Positions 25,783-34,699 of a stretch of 64,000 nucleotides of DNA are shown here, one piece after another. Below the pieces are notes generated by a model. That model was not told the DNA's origin and searched no databases. It worked only from the letters and a program-made list of their open reading frames with translations. Source of the stretch: 66-474 sp044464225 (GTDB lineage: Bacteria > Pseudomonadota > Gammaproteobacteria > Xanthomonadales > Rhodanobacteraceae); contig JBIQLN010000014.1 in the NCBI GenBank assembly GCA_044464225.1, positions 36,016 through 100,015 on the forward strand. Direction: 5' to 3'. The translations under genes and the position numbers were made by a program. Position 1 is the stretch's first letter, and each line of letters begins with the position of its first letter.

Positions 25783-26679
25783 ATGCGTCTGCGTTACATC
25801 GAACTGTTCCATGCGGTGCTTACCACCGGCAGCCTGACCGGCGCGGCCAAGCTGTTGAACATTTCGCAGCCGGCTGCCAGCAAGGCGCTGCAGCATGCCG
25901 AGGACCAGCTCGGTTTCGAGCTTTTCAGCCGGGTGCGCGGACGCCTGCAACCGACGCAGCAGGCGATGCTGCTGCGCGACCGCATCGAAAAGATCATCCA
26001 GGACGTGCACGACCTGGAGCGGCTCACCACCAACATGAGCCAGCCGGAAAGTACCCCGCTGCGCGTGACGTGCACGCCGACGCTGGCAATGGGCCTGCTG
26101 CCCGAGGCCACCGCGCTGCTGCGCAAGGCATTCCCGCGCACGATCGTGGAACTGTCCACGCAGCACTCGGTGGAAATGTGCCAGTCGCTGACGCTGCGCG
26201 ACACCGACATCGGCCTGACCCTGCAGGACATCGGGCACCAGACGTTGCGACAGAAGGCGTTGTGCCGGGGAAGGGTCATGGTCATTGCGCCCCCGGGCTG
26301 GTGGCCGGAATCGGAGTTGTCGCGGCCGCTGCCGATCAGTGCACTCGCGAACCAGCCGATGATCGGCATCATGGTGCGCGACGCGCTCGGCAACATGCTG
26401 CAAAGCCATCTGGCACAGGTCGAGCCGGCGCCGCAAAAACTGGTATCGGTGCAGACCTACCAGTTGGCGCATTCGCTGGTGGCGAGGGGCGAGGGCCTGG
26501 CCCTGGTCGATCCGTTCACGGCCCGCGCATGCCCGCACGACGTGCAGATGCGGCCGTTGAAACCGCACCTCGACGTGGTGCTGTATGCGATGTTCCGCCC
26601 CGACAGTCCGTTGAACCCGGTGCAGAAGCGGTTCCTCGACCTGGTACGGCAACTCGCGCAGCGGATGCTCGTGCAATGA
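25783..26679 (+). CDS. LysR-family transcriptional regulator
   Basis: A 298-residue LysR protein: the winged helix-turn-helix covers residues 1-60 (FHAVLTTGSLTGAAKLLN, SQPAASKALQHAE) and an effector-binding periplasmic-protein-like domain follows. It sits between the divergent P1 peptidase and the TonB receptor gene, in the centre of the peptide and D-amino acid locus, and is the obvious candidate to bind the shared 41-bp boxes. The inducer is unknown; in the DgcN-DgcA pathway a regulator activates dgcN/dgcA in response to D-glutamate. Confidence 0.9.
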   Translation: MRLRYIELFHAVLTTGSLTGAAKLLNISQPAASKALQHAEDQLGFELFSRVRGRLQPTQQAMLLRDRIEKIIQDVHDLERLTTNMSQPESTPLRVTCTPTLAMGLLPEATALLRKAFPRTIVELSTQHSVEMCQSLTLRDTDIGLTLQDIGHQTLRQKALCRGRVMVIAPPGWWPESELSRPLPISALANQPMIGIMVRDALGNMLQSHLAQVEPAPQKLVSVQTYQLAHSLVARGEGLALVDPFTARACPHDVQMRPLKPHLDVVLYAMFRPDSPLNPVQKRFLDLVRQLAQRMLVQ

Positions 26680-26704
26680 GGCCACGCGCTGCGGCGGTCG
26701 CCTC

Positions 26705-26745
26705 CACAACGTGCAGTTATGCCATATGCCATTTTTTTCATTGGC
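26705..26745 (+). promoter_or_regulatory. 41-bp box upstream of the TonB receptor gene (copy B)
   Basis: It has the same order CACAAC, CAGTTATGCCAT, TGCC, TTTTCATTGGC as copy A. It contains the direct repeat ATGCCAT-ATGCCAT and a run of T residues. It begins 26 bp after the LysR stop and ends 113 bp before the receptor start codon. Confidence 0.75.
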
Positions 26746-26858
26746 GGCGGGTGCGCGTTTGTGGTTACGCTCGGCCTGCAAATGGGGATTTCCGTATTTC
26801 TCGAACACGAATCCACCCGCTGCAATCCTGCGGCGGGGCAACGCGCGGAGGGAGTGCG

Positions 26859-29357
26859 ATGAACAGGCGTGCCAAACGAGTTGTTCCGACCCTGCTGGCT
26901 GCATCGGTGATGCTTGCGCTGGCGGGGACGGCCGCTGCCCAGGACACGCAGGCGACGAGCGCTACGGACCAGCAAGGATCCACGCAGTCGGCGGACCAAT
27001 CCCGTCAGCCGGCGACCCTCTCCACCGTGGTGGTGACCGGCACGCGCGTACTCGGCCGCACGCTGAAGGACTCGCTGCAGCCGGTCGACGTGGTGTCGGG
27101 CGATGCGCTCAGGCAAACCGGCGCGTTCGATTTCGGCACCGCGCTGTCGCGCGCGATCCCGTCGCTGAATTTCCCCATGTCGCCGGCTTCGGATCTCGAA
27201 GCGTTCCAGCGCCCGTTCCAGTTGCGCAGCATGCCGCCCGACGAAGTGCTGGTGCTGGTCGACGGCAAGCGCTGGCATCCGGGTGCGCTGGTGATGACTC
27301 TCGCGAACATCGGCGTGGGTTCGCAAGGCTACGACCTCAACACGATTCCGATGTCGGCCATCGACCACATCGAGGTGCTGCGCGACGGCGCCTCGGCGCA
27401 GTACGGTTCCGACGCGATCGCGGGCGTGATCAACGTGATCTTGAAGAAGGGCCCGAAGGGCGGCGATATCACAGCCACCGCCGGCCAATTTTCCGCGGGT
27501 GATGGCCGCACTTGGCAGGCGCTAGGCAACTTCGGCGTCGCACTGGGCGACAAGGGCTGGATGCGCTTCGCGCTGCAGAGCGGCAACCAGGATGAAACCA
27601 ACCGTGCGGAGCCCGACGTCCGCCCGGGCCTGACGCAGCTCGGCACCCGGTTCCACACCGGCGTGGTGCCGTTCCGCGACTCGAACCTGATGATCAACGG
27701 CCAGTACGACATCACGCCCAACGTGCAGTTCTACGCGTACGGGCACTTCGGCCGGCGCGAAGGCACGCCGCATGCCTTTTACCGATACGGCATCGACACG
27801 CCTTATCCGAAAAGTCCATTGCTGGCGATCAGTCCGTTCCCGAACGGTTTCCTTCCGCTGGAACGGGGCGTATCGACCGACAGTGCGCTGGTGGCCGGAT
27901 TGCGCGGCGACTGGAATGGCTGGAGCTGGGACGTCAGCGCCAACACCGGTGGCAACCGGGTTTCCTACGCCACCGAAAACACGCTCAACCTGGCGATGCT
28001 GGCGGATTTCGGCACCAGCCCGACCGATTTCCACGACGGCATCCTGCGCGCCAAGCAGCAGACGTTCGATGTCGACATCGCCAAGCCGCTGGACGTGAGC
28101 TGGCTGTCGCATCCCCTGAATGTGGCCTTTGGTGCCCAATGGCTGCGGCAGAGCTACAGCGTCGCGCCCGGGGATCTGGGGTCGTACTACATCAGCACCA
28201 CGCACACCGATGCGACCGGCGGCGCGCAGGGCTTCGCGGGCTGGGGCCCATCCGATGCAATTTCGGTGGCGCGCCACAGTTTGGCCGAGTACCTGCAACT
28301 GGAATCGAATCTCACCGACAATTTCGACATGTCGTTGTCGGCACGCCACTCGAACTACTCGGATTTCGGCAACAACACCTCGTACGCGCTGTCCGGGCGC
28401 TACCAGTTCTCGCAGGCGTTCGCGCTTCGGGGCACGGTATCCACGGGCTTCCGCGCGCCGACGCTGGGACAGGAACACTACTTCGAAACGTCCTCGACCT
28501 CGTTCGGCGCCGGCAACAATCTCGGCTTGCCGGAAGGTATCTATCTCCGCGGCATCGTGCCCTCGACCATGCCGCTGGCGCGCCTGCTGGGCGGCGAACC
28601 GCTGAAGCCGGAGAAGGCGAAGAACTACACGATCGGTGCGGTGTGGACGCCGAACAATGCCTTCACCGCGACGGTCGACCTGTACCAGGTCGTGGTGGAC
28701 AACCGCATCGCGTTGTCCAGCACCATTCCCTTGACCACGCCTGAAGTGCTGACGTACCTCGCGAGCCACGGTGTCACGAACCCCGGCTACAGCGGCTTCA
28801 ACTATTTCACCAACGCCGGCACGGTGCGCTCGCAGGGCATCGATATCGTCACCACCTATCGTGCCGATTTCGGTGATGCGGGAACGCTCAACACCACGAT
28901 CAGCGCGGATTACCACAAGAACAAGGTCACCAAGGTCGAGCCGAATCCCGCGATCCTCGACTCGCTGGGCGTGAACTTCCAGCGCCTCAACCGCAATGCG
29001 ATCAAGGGATTGATGGCCGACGCCGCGCCGCGAAGCAAGCTGATCATCGACGAGCGTTACGACGTGGGCAACTGGGAGGTGGGCGCCACCCTGACGCGGT
29101 ACGGCAGCGTCACCAGTTACAACTCGACCGATTACCACCTCGACCAGGTCTATTCGCCGGAGTGGATCCTCGACCTCAACGGCAGCTACTTCATGGACAG
29201 GTGGACGTTCACGCTGGGCGGCAACAATGTCCTGGACAATTATCCCGACAGGACGCGTCCGGGCCAGAACACCAACGGCGTGTTTCCGTATTCGCAGCTC
29301 TCGCCGTTCGGATTCAGCGGCGCATATGTCTACGGCAAGATCTCGTATCGCTGGTAG
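26859..29357 (+). CDS. TonB-dependent outer-membrane receptor
   Basis: An 832-residue receptor with a signal peptide (VVPTLLAASVMLALAGTAAAQ), a TonB-box-like TLSTVVVTGTRV, a plug domain with VLVLVDGKRWHPG and IEVLRDGASAQYGSDAIAG, and a long beta-barrel ending YVYGKISYRW with the terminal aromatic residue. The barrel resembles the large receptors of Xanthomonadales used for peptides and sugars. GGAGGGAG directly before ATG 26859 is a strong ribosome site. It heads a run of four plus-strand genes and shares its upstream box with dgcN. The ligand is not known. Confidence 0.93.
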   Translation: MNRRAKRVVPTLLAASVMLALAGTAAAQDTQATSATDQQGSTQSADQSRQPATLSTVVVTGTRVLGRTLKDSLQPVDVVSGDALRQTGAFDFGTALSRAIPSLNFPMSPASDLEAFQRPFQLRSMPPDEVLVLVDGKRWHPGALVMTLANIGVGSQGYDLNTIPMSAIDHIEVLRDGASAQYGSDAIAGVINVILKKGPKGGDITATAGQFSAGDGRTWQALGNFGVALGDKGWMRFALQSGNQDETNRAEPDVRPGLTQLGTRFHTGVVPFRDSNLMINGQYDITPNVQFYAYGHFGRREGTPHAFYRYGIDTPYPKSPLLAISPFPNGFLPLERGVSTDSALVAGLRGDWNGWSWDVSANTGGNRVSYATENTLNLAMLADFGTSPTDFHDGILRAKQQTFDVDIAKPLDVSWLSHPLNVAFGAQWLRQSYSVAPGDLGSYYISTTHTDATGGAQGFAGWGPSDAISVARHSLAEYLQLESNLTDNFDMSLSARHSNYSDFGNNTSYALSGRYQFSQAFALRGTVSTGFRAPTLGQEHYFETSSTSFGAGNNLGLPEGIYLRGIVPSTMPLARLLGGEPLKPEKAKNYTIGAVWTPNNAFTATVDLYQVVVDNRIALSSTIPLTTPEVLTYLASHGVTNPGYSGFNYFTNAGTVRSQGIDIVTTYRADFGDAGTLNTTISADYHKNKVTKVEPNPAILDSLGVNFQRLNRNAIKGLMADAAPRSKLIIDERYDVGNWEVGATLTRYGSVTSYNSTDYHLDQVYSPEWILDLNGSYFMDRWTFTLGGNNVLDNYPDRTRPGQNTNGVFPYSQLSPFGFSGAYVYGKISYRW

Positions 29358-29405
29358 GCGTCGACCGATACGCGCGGCGTGCGGATTCCGGAACAGGAAC
29401 GTGCA

Positions 29406-31214
29406 ATGAAGTCGATTCGAGCGTTGTTTCCGTGCATCGCGCTTGCCTTCATGGCGAGCGCGTTTGCATCGGGTCCGCAGGTGGACGGGTTCCCGCCCGC
29501 CTTGCAGCCGGCCGACCTGGTATTGCGCGACGCCACCATCGCCACGCTCGATCCGCTGCAGCCGAAAGCACAGGCGCTCGCGATCCGCGGCGGCAGGATC
29601 CTCGCGGTCGGCAGCGACGAATCGATTTCCCGTTACATCGGCAAGCAGACGAAGGTGATGAACCTGCACGGCGCGTTCGTGACCCCGGGATTCATCGAGG
29701 GCCACGGCCATTTGATGGATACCGGCGAAGCGCTGATGCAGTTGGATGTCGGCAAGGCGAAGAACTGGGACGAGGTCGTCGCGATCGTGAAGGACGCGGT
29801 GGCCAGGGCCAAGCCGGGACAGTGGATCATCGGGCAGGGCTGGCAGCAGGCCAAGTGGAACAAGGTGCCGCAACCCAACGTCGATGGGTTGCCGTTGCCG
29901 GACAGCCTGGATGCCGTGTCGCCCGACAATCCGGTGTTGCTCAACCACGCCAGCGGCCACGGCATCTATGCGAATGCGTTGGCGTTGAAGCTCGCGGGCA
30001 TCACCGACAAGACGCCAGACCCGGCCGGCGGAAGCATCGTGCGTGACTCGAAAGGCCATGCGATCGGCATGCTCCGCGATACCGCGGCGAACCCGGTATT
30101 CGCGGCCTGGCATCGTCATCTCGAATCCCTGCCGGCTGCCGCACGTGAGGCGCGCCGCGAGAAGGCCCTGCAGCTTTCCGTGCAGAACGCCATCAGCAAG
30201 GGCATCACCACGTTCGTAGACCAGGGTGCGAACTTCCAGACCATCGATTGGCTGAAGCGGCAGGCGGCCAGGGGTTTGCCGCTGCGCCTGTACATCAACG
30301 TCGATGGCGAGTCGGTCGCGAGCATCGACAGGAACCTCGCCAAATACCGCACCATCGGTTTTGCCGACGACCATTTCACCGTGCGCGGCATCGGCGAGAC
30401 CGTTTCCGATGGCGCGCTGGGCACCCGCAGCGCGTGGTTCCTGAAACCCTACAGCGACGCGCCGACCATCACCGGCAAGAACGTCACGCCGATGAGCGAC
30501 CTGGCGCAGATGGCCAGGATCGCCGCGCGCGACGGGTTCCAGATGTCGATCCACGCCATTGGCGACCGCGCCAATCGCGAAGTGCTGGACCTGTACCAGC
30601 AGGTCTTCAAGGAGGATCCCGCCGCGCACGCGCTGCGCTGGCGCATCGAGCATGCACAGCATTTGAACCCTGCCGACATCCCGCGCTTTGCCGAACTGGG
30701 CGTTATTGCATCGATGCAATCCATCCATGCGTGTTCCGACGCGCCGATGGTGATTCCGCGCATCGGCGAGCAGCGCGCAAAAGAGGGCGCCTATGTCTGG
30801 CACAAGCTGATCGAAAGCGGCGCGATCGTGCTGGATGGCACCGACACGCCGGTCGAGGACACCAATCCGATTCCGAACTTCTACTGCGGCGTCACCCGTG
30901 CGTACGATCACGGAAAAAAGACGTTCTTCCCGGATGAGGCCAAGACGCGGATGCAGGAATTGAAGTCCTACACCTGGAACAACGCCTATGCGATTTACCA
31001 GGAGAACGAACTGGGTTCGCTCACCCCCGGCAAGCTCGCCGACCTCGATGTGTTTTCCGGCGACCTGCTGACGATGCCGGCGGGCGACATCCTGCGCACG
31101 CGGGTGCTGTACACGATCATCGGCGGCAAGGTGGTCTACCAACGCCCGGACGCCGGGAAATGGCGCCAGGGCGACCTGTTCGAGGCTATGCCGGAGTTCG
31201 ATCACGCCGAGTGA
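29406..31214 (+). CDS. Exported YtcJ-type amidohydrolase
   Basis: A 602-residue metal-dependent hydrolase of the amidohydrolase-3/YtcJ group. It has FVTPGFIEGHGHLMD with the HxH metal motif, NHASGHGIYAN, SDGALGTRSAW, IHAIGDRANREVLD and IEHAQHL. A signal peptide (SIRALFPCIALAFMASAFA) places it in the periplasm. Relatives hydrolyse amide bonds, including N-acyl-D-amino acids, but the substrate is unproven. It follows the receptor by 48 bp and precedes the dehydrogenase by 14 bp, so the genes form an operon. Confidence 0.85.
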   Translation: MKSIRALFPCIALAFMASAFASGPQVDGFPPALQPADLVLRDATIATLDPLQPKAQALAIRGGRILAVGSDESISRYIGKQTKVMNLHGAFVTPGFIEGHGHLMDTGEALMQLDVGKAKNWDEVVAIVKDAVARAKPGQWIIGQGWQQAKWNKVPQPNVDGLPLPDSLDAVSPDNPVLLNHASGHGIYANALALKLAGITDKTPDPAGGSIVRDSKGHAIGMLRDTAANPVFAAWHRHLESLPAAAREARREKALQLSVQNAISKGITTFVDQGANFQTIDWLKRQAARGLPLRLYINVDGESVASIDRNLAKYRTIGFADDHFTVRGIGETVSDGALGTRSAWFLKPYSDAPTITGKNVTPMSDLAQMARIAARDGFQMSIHAIGDRANREVLDLYQQVFKEDPAAHALRWRIEHAQHLNPADIPRFAELGVIASMQSIHACSDAPMVIPRIGEQRAKEGAYVWHKLIESGAIVLDGTDTPVEDTNPIPNFYCGVTRAYDHGKKTFFPDEAKTRMQELKSYTWNNAYAIYQENELGSLTPGKLADLDVFSGDLLTMPAGDILRTRVLYTIIGGKVVYQRPDAGKWRQGDLFEAMPEFDHAE

Positions 31215-31228
31215 TCGACCAGCGAAAC

Positions 31229-32575
31229 ATGCGTGTACTCATCCTCGGGGCCGGCGTCATTGGCGTGAGCAGCGCCTGGTACCTCGCGCGCGCGGGTTTC
31301 GAGGTGACCGTGGTCGATCGCGAAGCCGGTCCGGCCCTGGAAACCAGCTTCGCCAATGCCGGCCAGGTTTCCCCGGGATACGCCGCGCCGTGGGCAGCCC
31401 CCGGGGTGCCGCTGAAGGCGTTGAAGTGGCTGTTCTCCCGGCACGCACCGCTGGTGATCAAACCCGGGCTCGATCCGCGCCAGTACATCTGGCTGCTGCA
31501 GATGCTGCGCAATTGCACCGCGGCGCGCTATGCCATCAACAAGGCACGCATGCTCAGGCTCGCGCGCTACAGCGCCGCATGTCTCGATGAACTCGCGGAC
31601 GAACTCGGCATCGACTACGAAGGACGCAAGCTGGGGACGCTGCAGCTGTTTCGCACCCAGTCGCAACTGGATGCCGCCGGCAGCGACATCGCGGTCCTCG
31701 AGCGCCATGGCGTGCCATACGAACTGCTCGATCGCGCGGGTATCGTGGAGGTGGAGCCGGCGCTGGCGGAAGTCGCGGACCAGTTCACCGGCGCACTGCG
31801 CTTGCCCGACGACCAGACCGGCGACTGTGCACTGTTCACGCAGTTGCTGGCCGAGCGCGCGAAGGCGGCCGGCGTGGCGTTCCGCTTCAATGCCACGGCG
31901 GAGGCGCTGGAAACCGCCGGCGATCGAATCACGGGCGTACGCATCGACGGCCACGTCGAGCGCGCCGATCGCTACGTGCTGGCGCTCGGCAGCTACACGC
32001 CGCGGCTGCTGGCGCCGCTGGGCATCCGCCTTCCGGTATACCCCCTCAAGGGCTACTCGTTGACCGTGCCCATCAGCAATGCCGCGATGGCACCCGCGTC
32101 CACGGTGCTGGACGAAACCTACAAGGTGGCCGTCACCCGTTTCGAGCGGCGCATCCGGGTGGGCGGCACCGCCGGGGTATGTGGATTCGATCTCTCGGAA
32201 CCCGCGCGGCGCCGCGCGACGCTGGAGAAAGTCGTGGCCGGTCTGTATCCGCGCGGCGGCGACCCGAAGCAGGGCGAGTTCTGGACAGGCTTGCGACCGG
32301 CGACGCCTGATGGCACGCCGGTGGTTGGCGGCACGCCCTTCAGGAACCTGTGGCTCAACACCGGCCACGGCACGCTGGGCTGGACGATGGCGTGCGGATC
32401 GGGCCGTTACCTCGCCGACCTGATGGCGGGGGTGATGCCGCACATCAGCAGCGAGGGCTTGGACATTTCGAGGTACCGCCGCGCAAGTGGCGGTGCCGGA
32501 AGCGACGGGAAAACCTCTTTCGTCATCCCGGGGCCTTCGCCGGTTTCATCGGCGATGGGGCCCGGGACCCACTGA
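31229..32575 (+). CDS. dadA: D-amino acid dehydrogenase small subunit-like flavoprotein
   Basis: An FAD enzyme that oxidatively deaminates D-amino acids and passes electrons to the membrane chain. The 448 residues show the dinucleotide-binding VLILGAGVIGVSSAWYLA, SFANAGQVSPGYAAPWAAPG (a DadA hallmark), GLRPATPDGTPVVGG and NTGHGTLGWTMACGSG. The last 20 or so residues (from SFVIPGPSPVSS) are translated from repeat copy 9, which also supplies the stop codon, so the natural C-terminus was altered. ATG at 31229 was chosen at the start of the nucleotide-binding fold. Confidence 0.9.
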   Translation: MRVLILGAGVIGVSSAWYLARAGFEVTVVDREAGPALETSFANAGQVSPGYAAPWAAPGVPLKALKWLFSRHAPLVIKPGLDPRQYIWLLQMLRNCTAARYAINKARMLRLARYSAACLDELADELGIDYEGRKLGTLQLFRTQSQLDAAGSDIAVLERHGVPYELLDRAGIVEVEPALAEVADQFTGALRLPDDQTGDCALFTQLLAERAKAAGVAFRFNATAEALETAGDRITGVRIDGHVERADRYVLALGSYTPRLLAPLGIRLPVYPLKGYSLTVPISNAAMAPASTVLDETYKVAVTRFERRIRVGGTAGVCGFDLSEPARRRATLEKVVAGLYPRGGDPKQGEFWTGLRPATPDGTPVVGGTPFRNLWLNTGHGTLGWTMACGSGRYLADLMAGVMPHISSEGLDISRYRRASGGAGSDGKTSFVIPGPSPVSSAMGPGTH

Positions 32576-32648
32576 CTTTGCTCCGGTTCGGAAAGTCACC
32601 GGGTGCCGGATTCGCCTGCGATGAAGCCGCAGGCGCCCCGGAATGACG
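32521..32648. repeat. Dispersed palindromic repeat, copy 9
   Basis: CGTCATCCCGGGGCC and CCCCGGAATGACG bound the copy, with CCCACTGACTTTG and AAAGTCACCGGGT inside. The first 55 bp are part of the dadA reading frame. Confidence 0.82.
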
Positions 32649-32760
32649 AAATGATGGCGATTCAGGCGGCGATTCCGTGTGCCTTGTGCACCGGTCGCTG
32701 GAACGCCTCGCGAGTCAGGGCCGGTTTTGTTTCGTGTTTCACAACAATGAGGAATTTTGC

Positions 32761-34419
32761 ATGTCGTCAACGACGATCCAACCCGCCGGTGACGACCACC
32801 GCCTGAAACGCCACATCGGCACGGTCGGACTGCTGTTCACGGCAGTCGGTTCGATCATCGGTTCGGGCTGGCTGTTCGGCGCCATGAACGCCGCGCAGCA
32901 GGCGGGCCCCGCATCGATCATCTCGTGGCTGGTGGGCGCGGTGATGATCCTCCTCATAGGGCTCACCTACGCCGAGCTGGGCACGATGTTCCCGGTGTCG
33001 GGCGGCGTGGTGCGGTTTCCGCATTTCGCGTTCGGCTCGTTCGCGAGCTACGTCTCCGGCTGGATCACCTGGATTGCCACCGTGGCTGTCGCGCCGCTGG
33101 AAGTGCTGGCGGTGCTGCAGTACGCGGCCAACTACGTGCCGTGGCTGCAGACGCTGAAGGATGGCTCGCCGGTGCTGACCACGCCGGGGCTCGGCGTCGC
33201 CTGCGTGCTGCTGCTGTGCTTCGTGCTCATCAACATGCTGGGCGTGCGCTGGTTCGCGCGCATCAACAACACGCTGGTGGTCTGGAAGGTCGGCATCATC
33301 GTCATCGCGATCGTGGCGTTCTTCGCGGTGCAGTTCCATCCGGCTCATTTCCTTGCACCGCAATACGGCGGCTTCATGCCGATGGGCTGGCACGGCGTGT
33401 TCTCGGCGGTGGCGACCGCGGGCGTGGTGTTCTCGTATCTCGGTTTCCGGCAGGGCGTGGAACTCGCGGGCGAAACCAGCAATCCGCAACGCAACGTGCC
33501 GATCGCGATCCTGGGTTCGCTGGCGCTGTGCACGATCATCTACGTGGGCCTGCAGGTGGCGTTCATCGCCGCGCTGCCCGAATCGGCGCTTGCGAACGGC
33601 TGGGCCAACATCGGCAACACGTTCATCGCCGGACTCGGGGAACATGCGATGGCGTTCGGGCCGCTGGCGGCGCTGGCGACGGCACTGGGACTTACCTGGC
33701 TCGCAATCCTGCTGTACGTGGACGCCTTCGTGTCGCCGTCGGACACCGGGTTGATCTACATGGTGCTCTCCGCGCGGCTGACCTACGCGATGGGCCGCAA
33801 CGGCAATGCGCCGAAGGCGCTGTCGCGCGTCAACGACAAGGGCGTGCCCTGGGTCAGCGTGGTGCTGGCGTTCTTCGTGGGGCTGCTGTTCTTCCTGCCG
33901 TTTCCGGGTTGGCAGAAACTCGTGGGCTTCCACACCTCGGCCATGGTGATGTCGTTCGGTTCCGGGCCGTTGACGATGATGGCGCTGCGGAAGGAACTGC
34001 CGGACTACAAGCGCCCGTTCCGGCTCGGCGGTGGCTGGATCATTCCGTATCTCGCGTTCCTGTCGTCCAACCTGATCGTGTTCTGGTCGGGCTGGGACGT
34101 GGTCTGGAAGTTGATGCTCGCCGTGCTGCTCGGCCTGGTGCTGCTGGTGATCCACGAAACCGGCTGGGGCAAGCACACACCGAAGCTGGACCTGCGCGCG
34201 GGCTTCTGGATGCTGCCGTGGCTCGGCGGCGTCACGTTGATCAGTTGGCTCGGGCGCTATCCCGGCCTCGACAGGCACGCCGGCAATCTCGGCTACCTCG
34301 ACATGGTGTCGGGGCTGGTGGTGATCGTGATCTTCTCTGCCGCGATCATGGCGCTGGCGCACGCGCTGCGCCTGCGCGGCGACCGCGTCGCGGAGCAGCT
34401 GAACGAGAGCGCGACGTAG
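32761..34419 (+). CDS. APC-family amino acid permease
   Basis: A 552-residue inner-membrane amino acid/proton transporter with about twelve membrane segments. The first segment has the APC signature GLLFTAVGSIIGSGWLFGA, followed by AGPASIISWLVGAVMILLIGLTYAELG. FSYLGFRQGVELAGETSNPQRNVP is the segment-6 region. ATG at 32761 has AGGA at good spacing. It follows dadA after repeat copy 9 and is well placed to import the amino acids freed by the exported peptidases. The exact substrate is not visible. Confidence 0.92.
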   Translation: MSSTTIQPAGDDHRLKRHIGTVGLLFTAVGSIIGSGWLFGAMNAAQQAGPASIISWLVGAVMILLIGLTYAELGTMFPVSGGVVRFPHFAFGSFASYVSGWITWIATVAVAPLEVLAVLQYAANYVPWLQTLKDGSPVLTTPGLGVACVLLLCFVLINMLGVRWFARINNTLVVWKVGIIVIAIVAFFAVQFHPAHFLAPQYGGFMPMGWHGVFSAVATAGVVFSYLGFRQGVELAGETSNPQRNVPIAILGSLALCTIIYVGLQVAFIAALPESALANGWANIGNTFIAGLGEHAMAFGPLAALATALGLTWLAILLYVDAFVSPSDTGLIYMVLSARLTYAMGRNGNAPKALSRVNDKGVPWVSVVLAFFVGLLFFLPFPGWQKLVGFHTSAMVMSFGSGPLTMMALRKELPDYKRPFRLGGGWIIPYLAFLSSNLIVFWSGWDVVWKLMLAVLLGLVLLVIHETGWGKHTPKLDLRAGFWMLPWLGGVTLISWLGRYPGLDRHAGNLGYLDMVSGLVVIVIFSAAIMALAHALRLRGDRVAEQLNESAT

Positions 34420-34502
34420 GGCGAAATCGTGTGGAACGGTCACGCGGGTCGCGGAATGGGGCGCCGGCCCCCCGGGATTCGGGGCCTTGCCGTCGCTGAA
34501 AT

Positions 34503-34578
<76 letters not shown>

Positions 34579-34699
34579 ACGATTTGGATTTTCAAGGCCG
34601 GCAACGGGATTCCGTTGCCGCCAAACCGGCGCGTTGCACGCCAGCGAGCCGCGTATGGTAGCCGGTATGCGGCCGCGCGCCAAGCGACTCGAGGCGCGT

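Noticed and set aside
27522..31205. 1227-codon minus-strand ORF across the receptor and amidohydrolase genes
   Set aside because: It crosses two clear plus-strand genes and their spacer, is His/Arg/Val-rich, and shows no domain.
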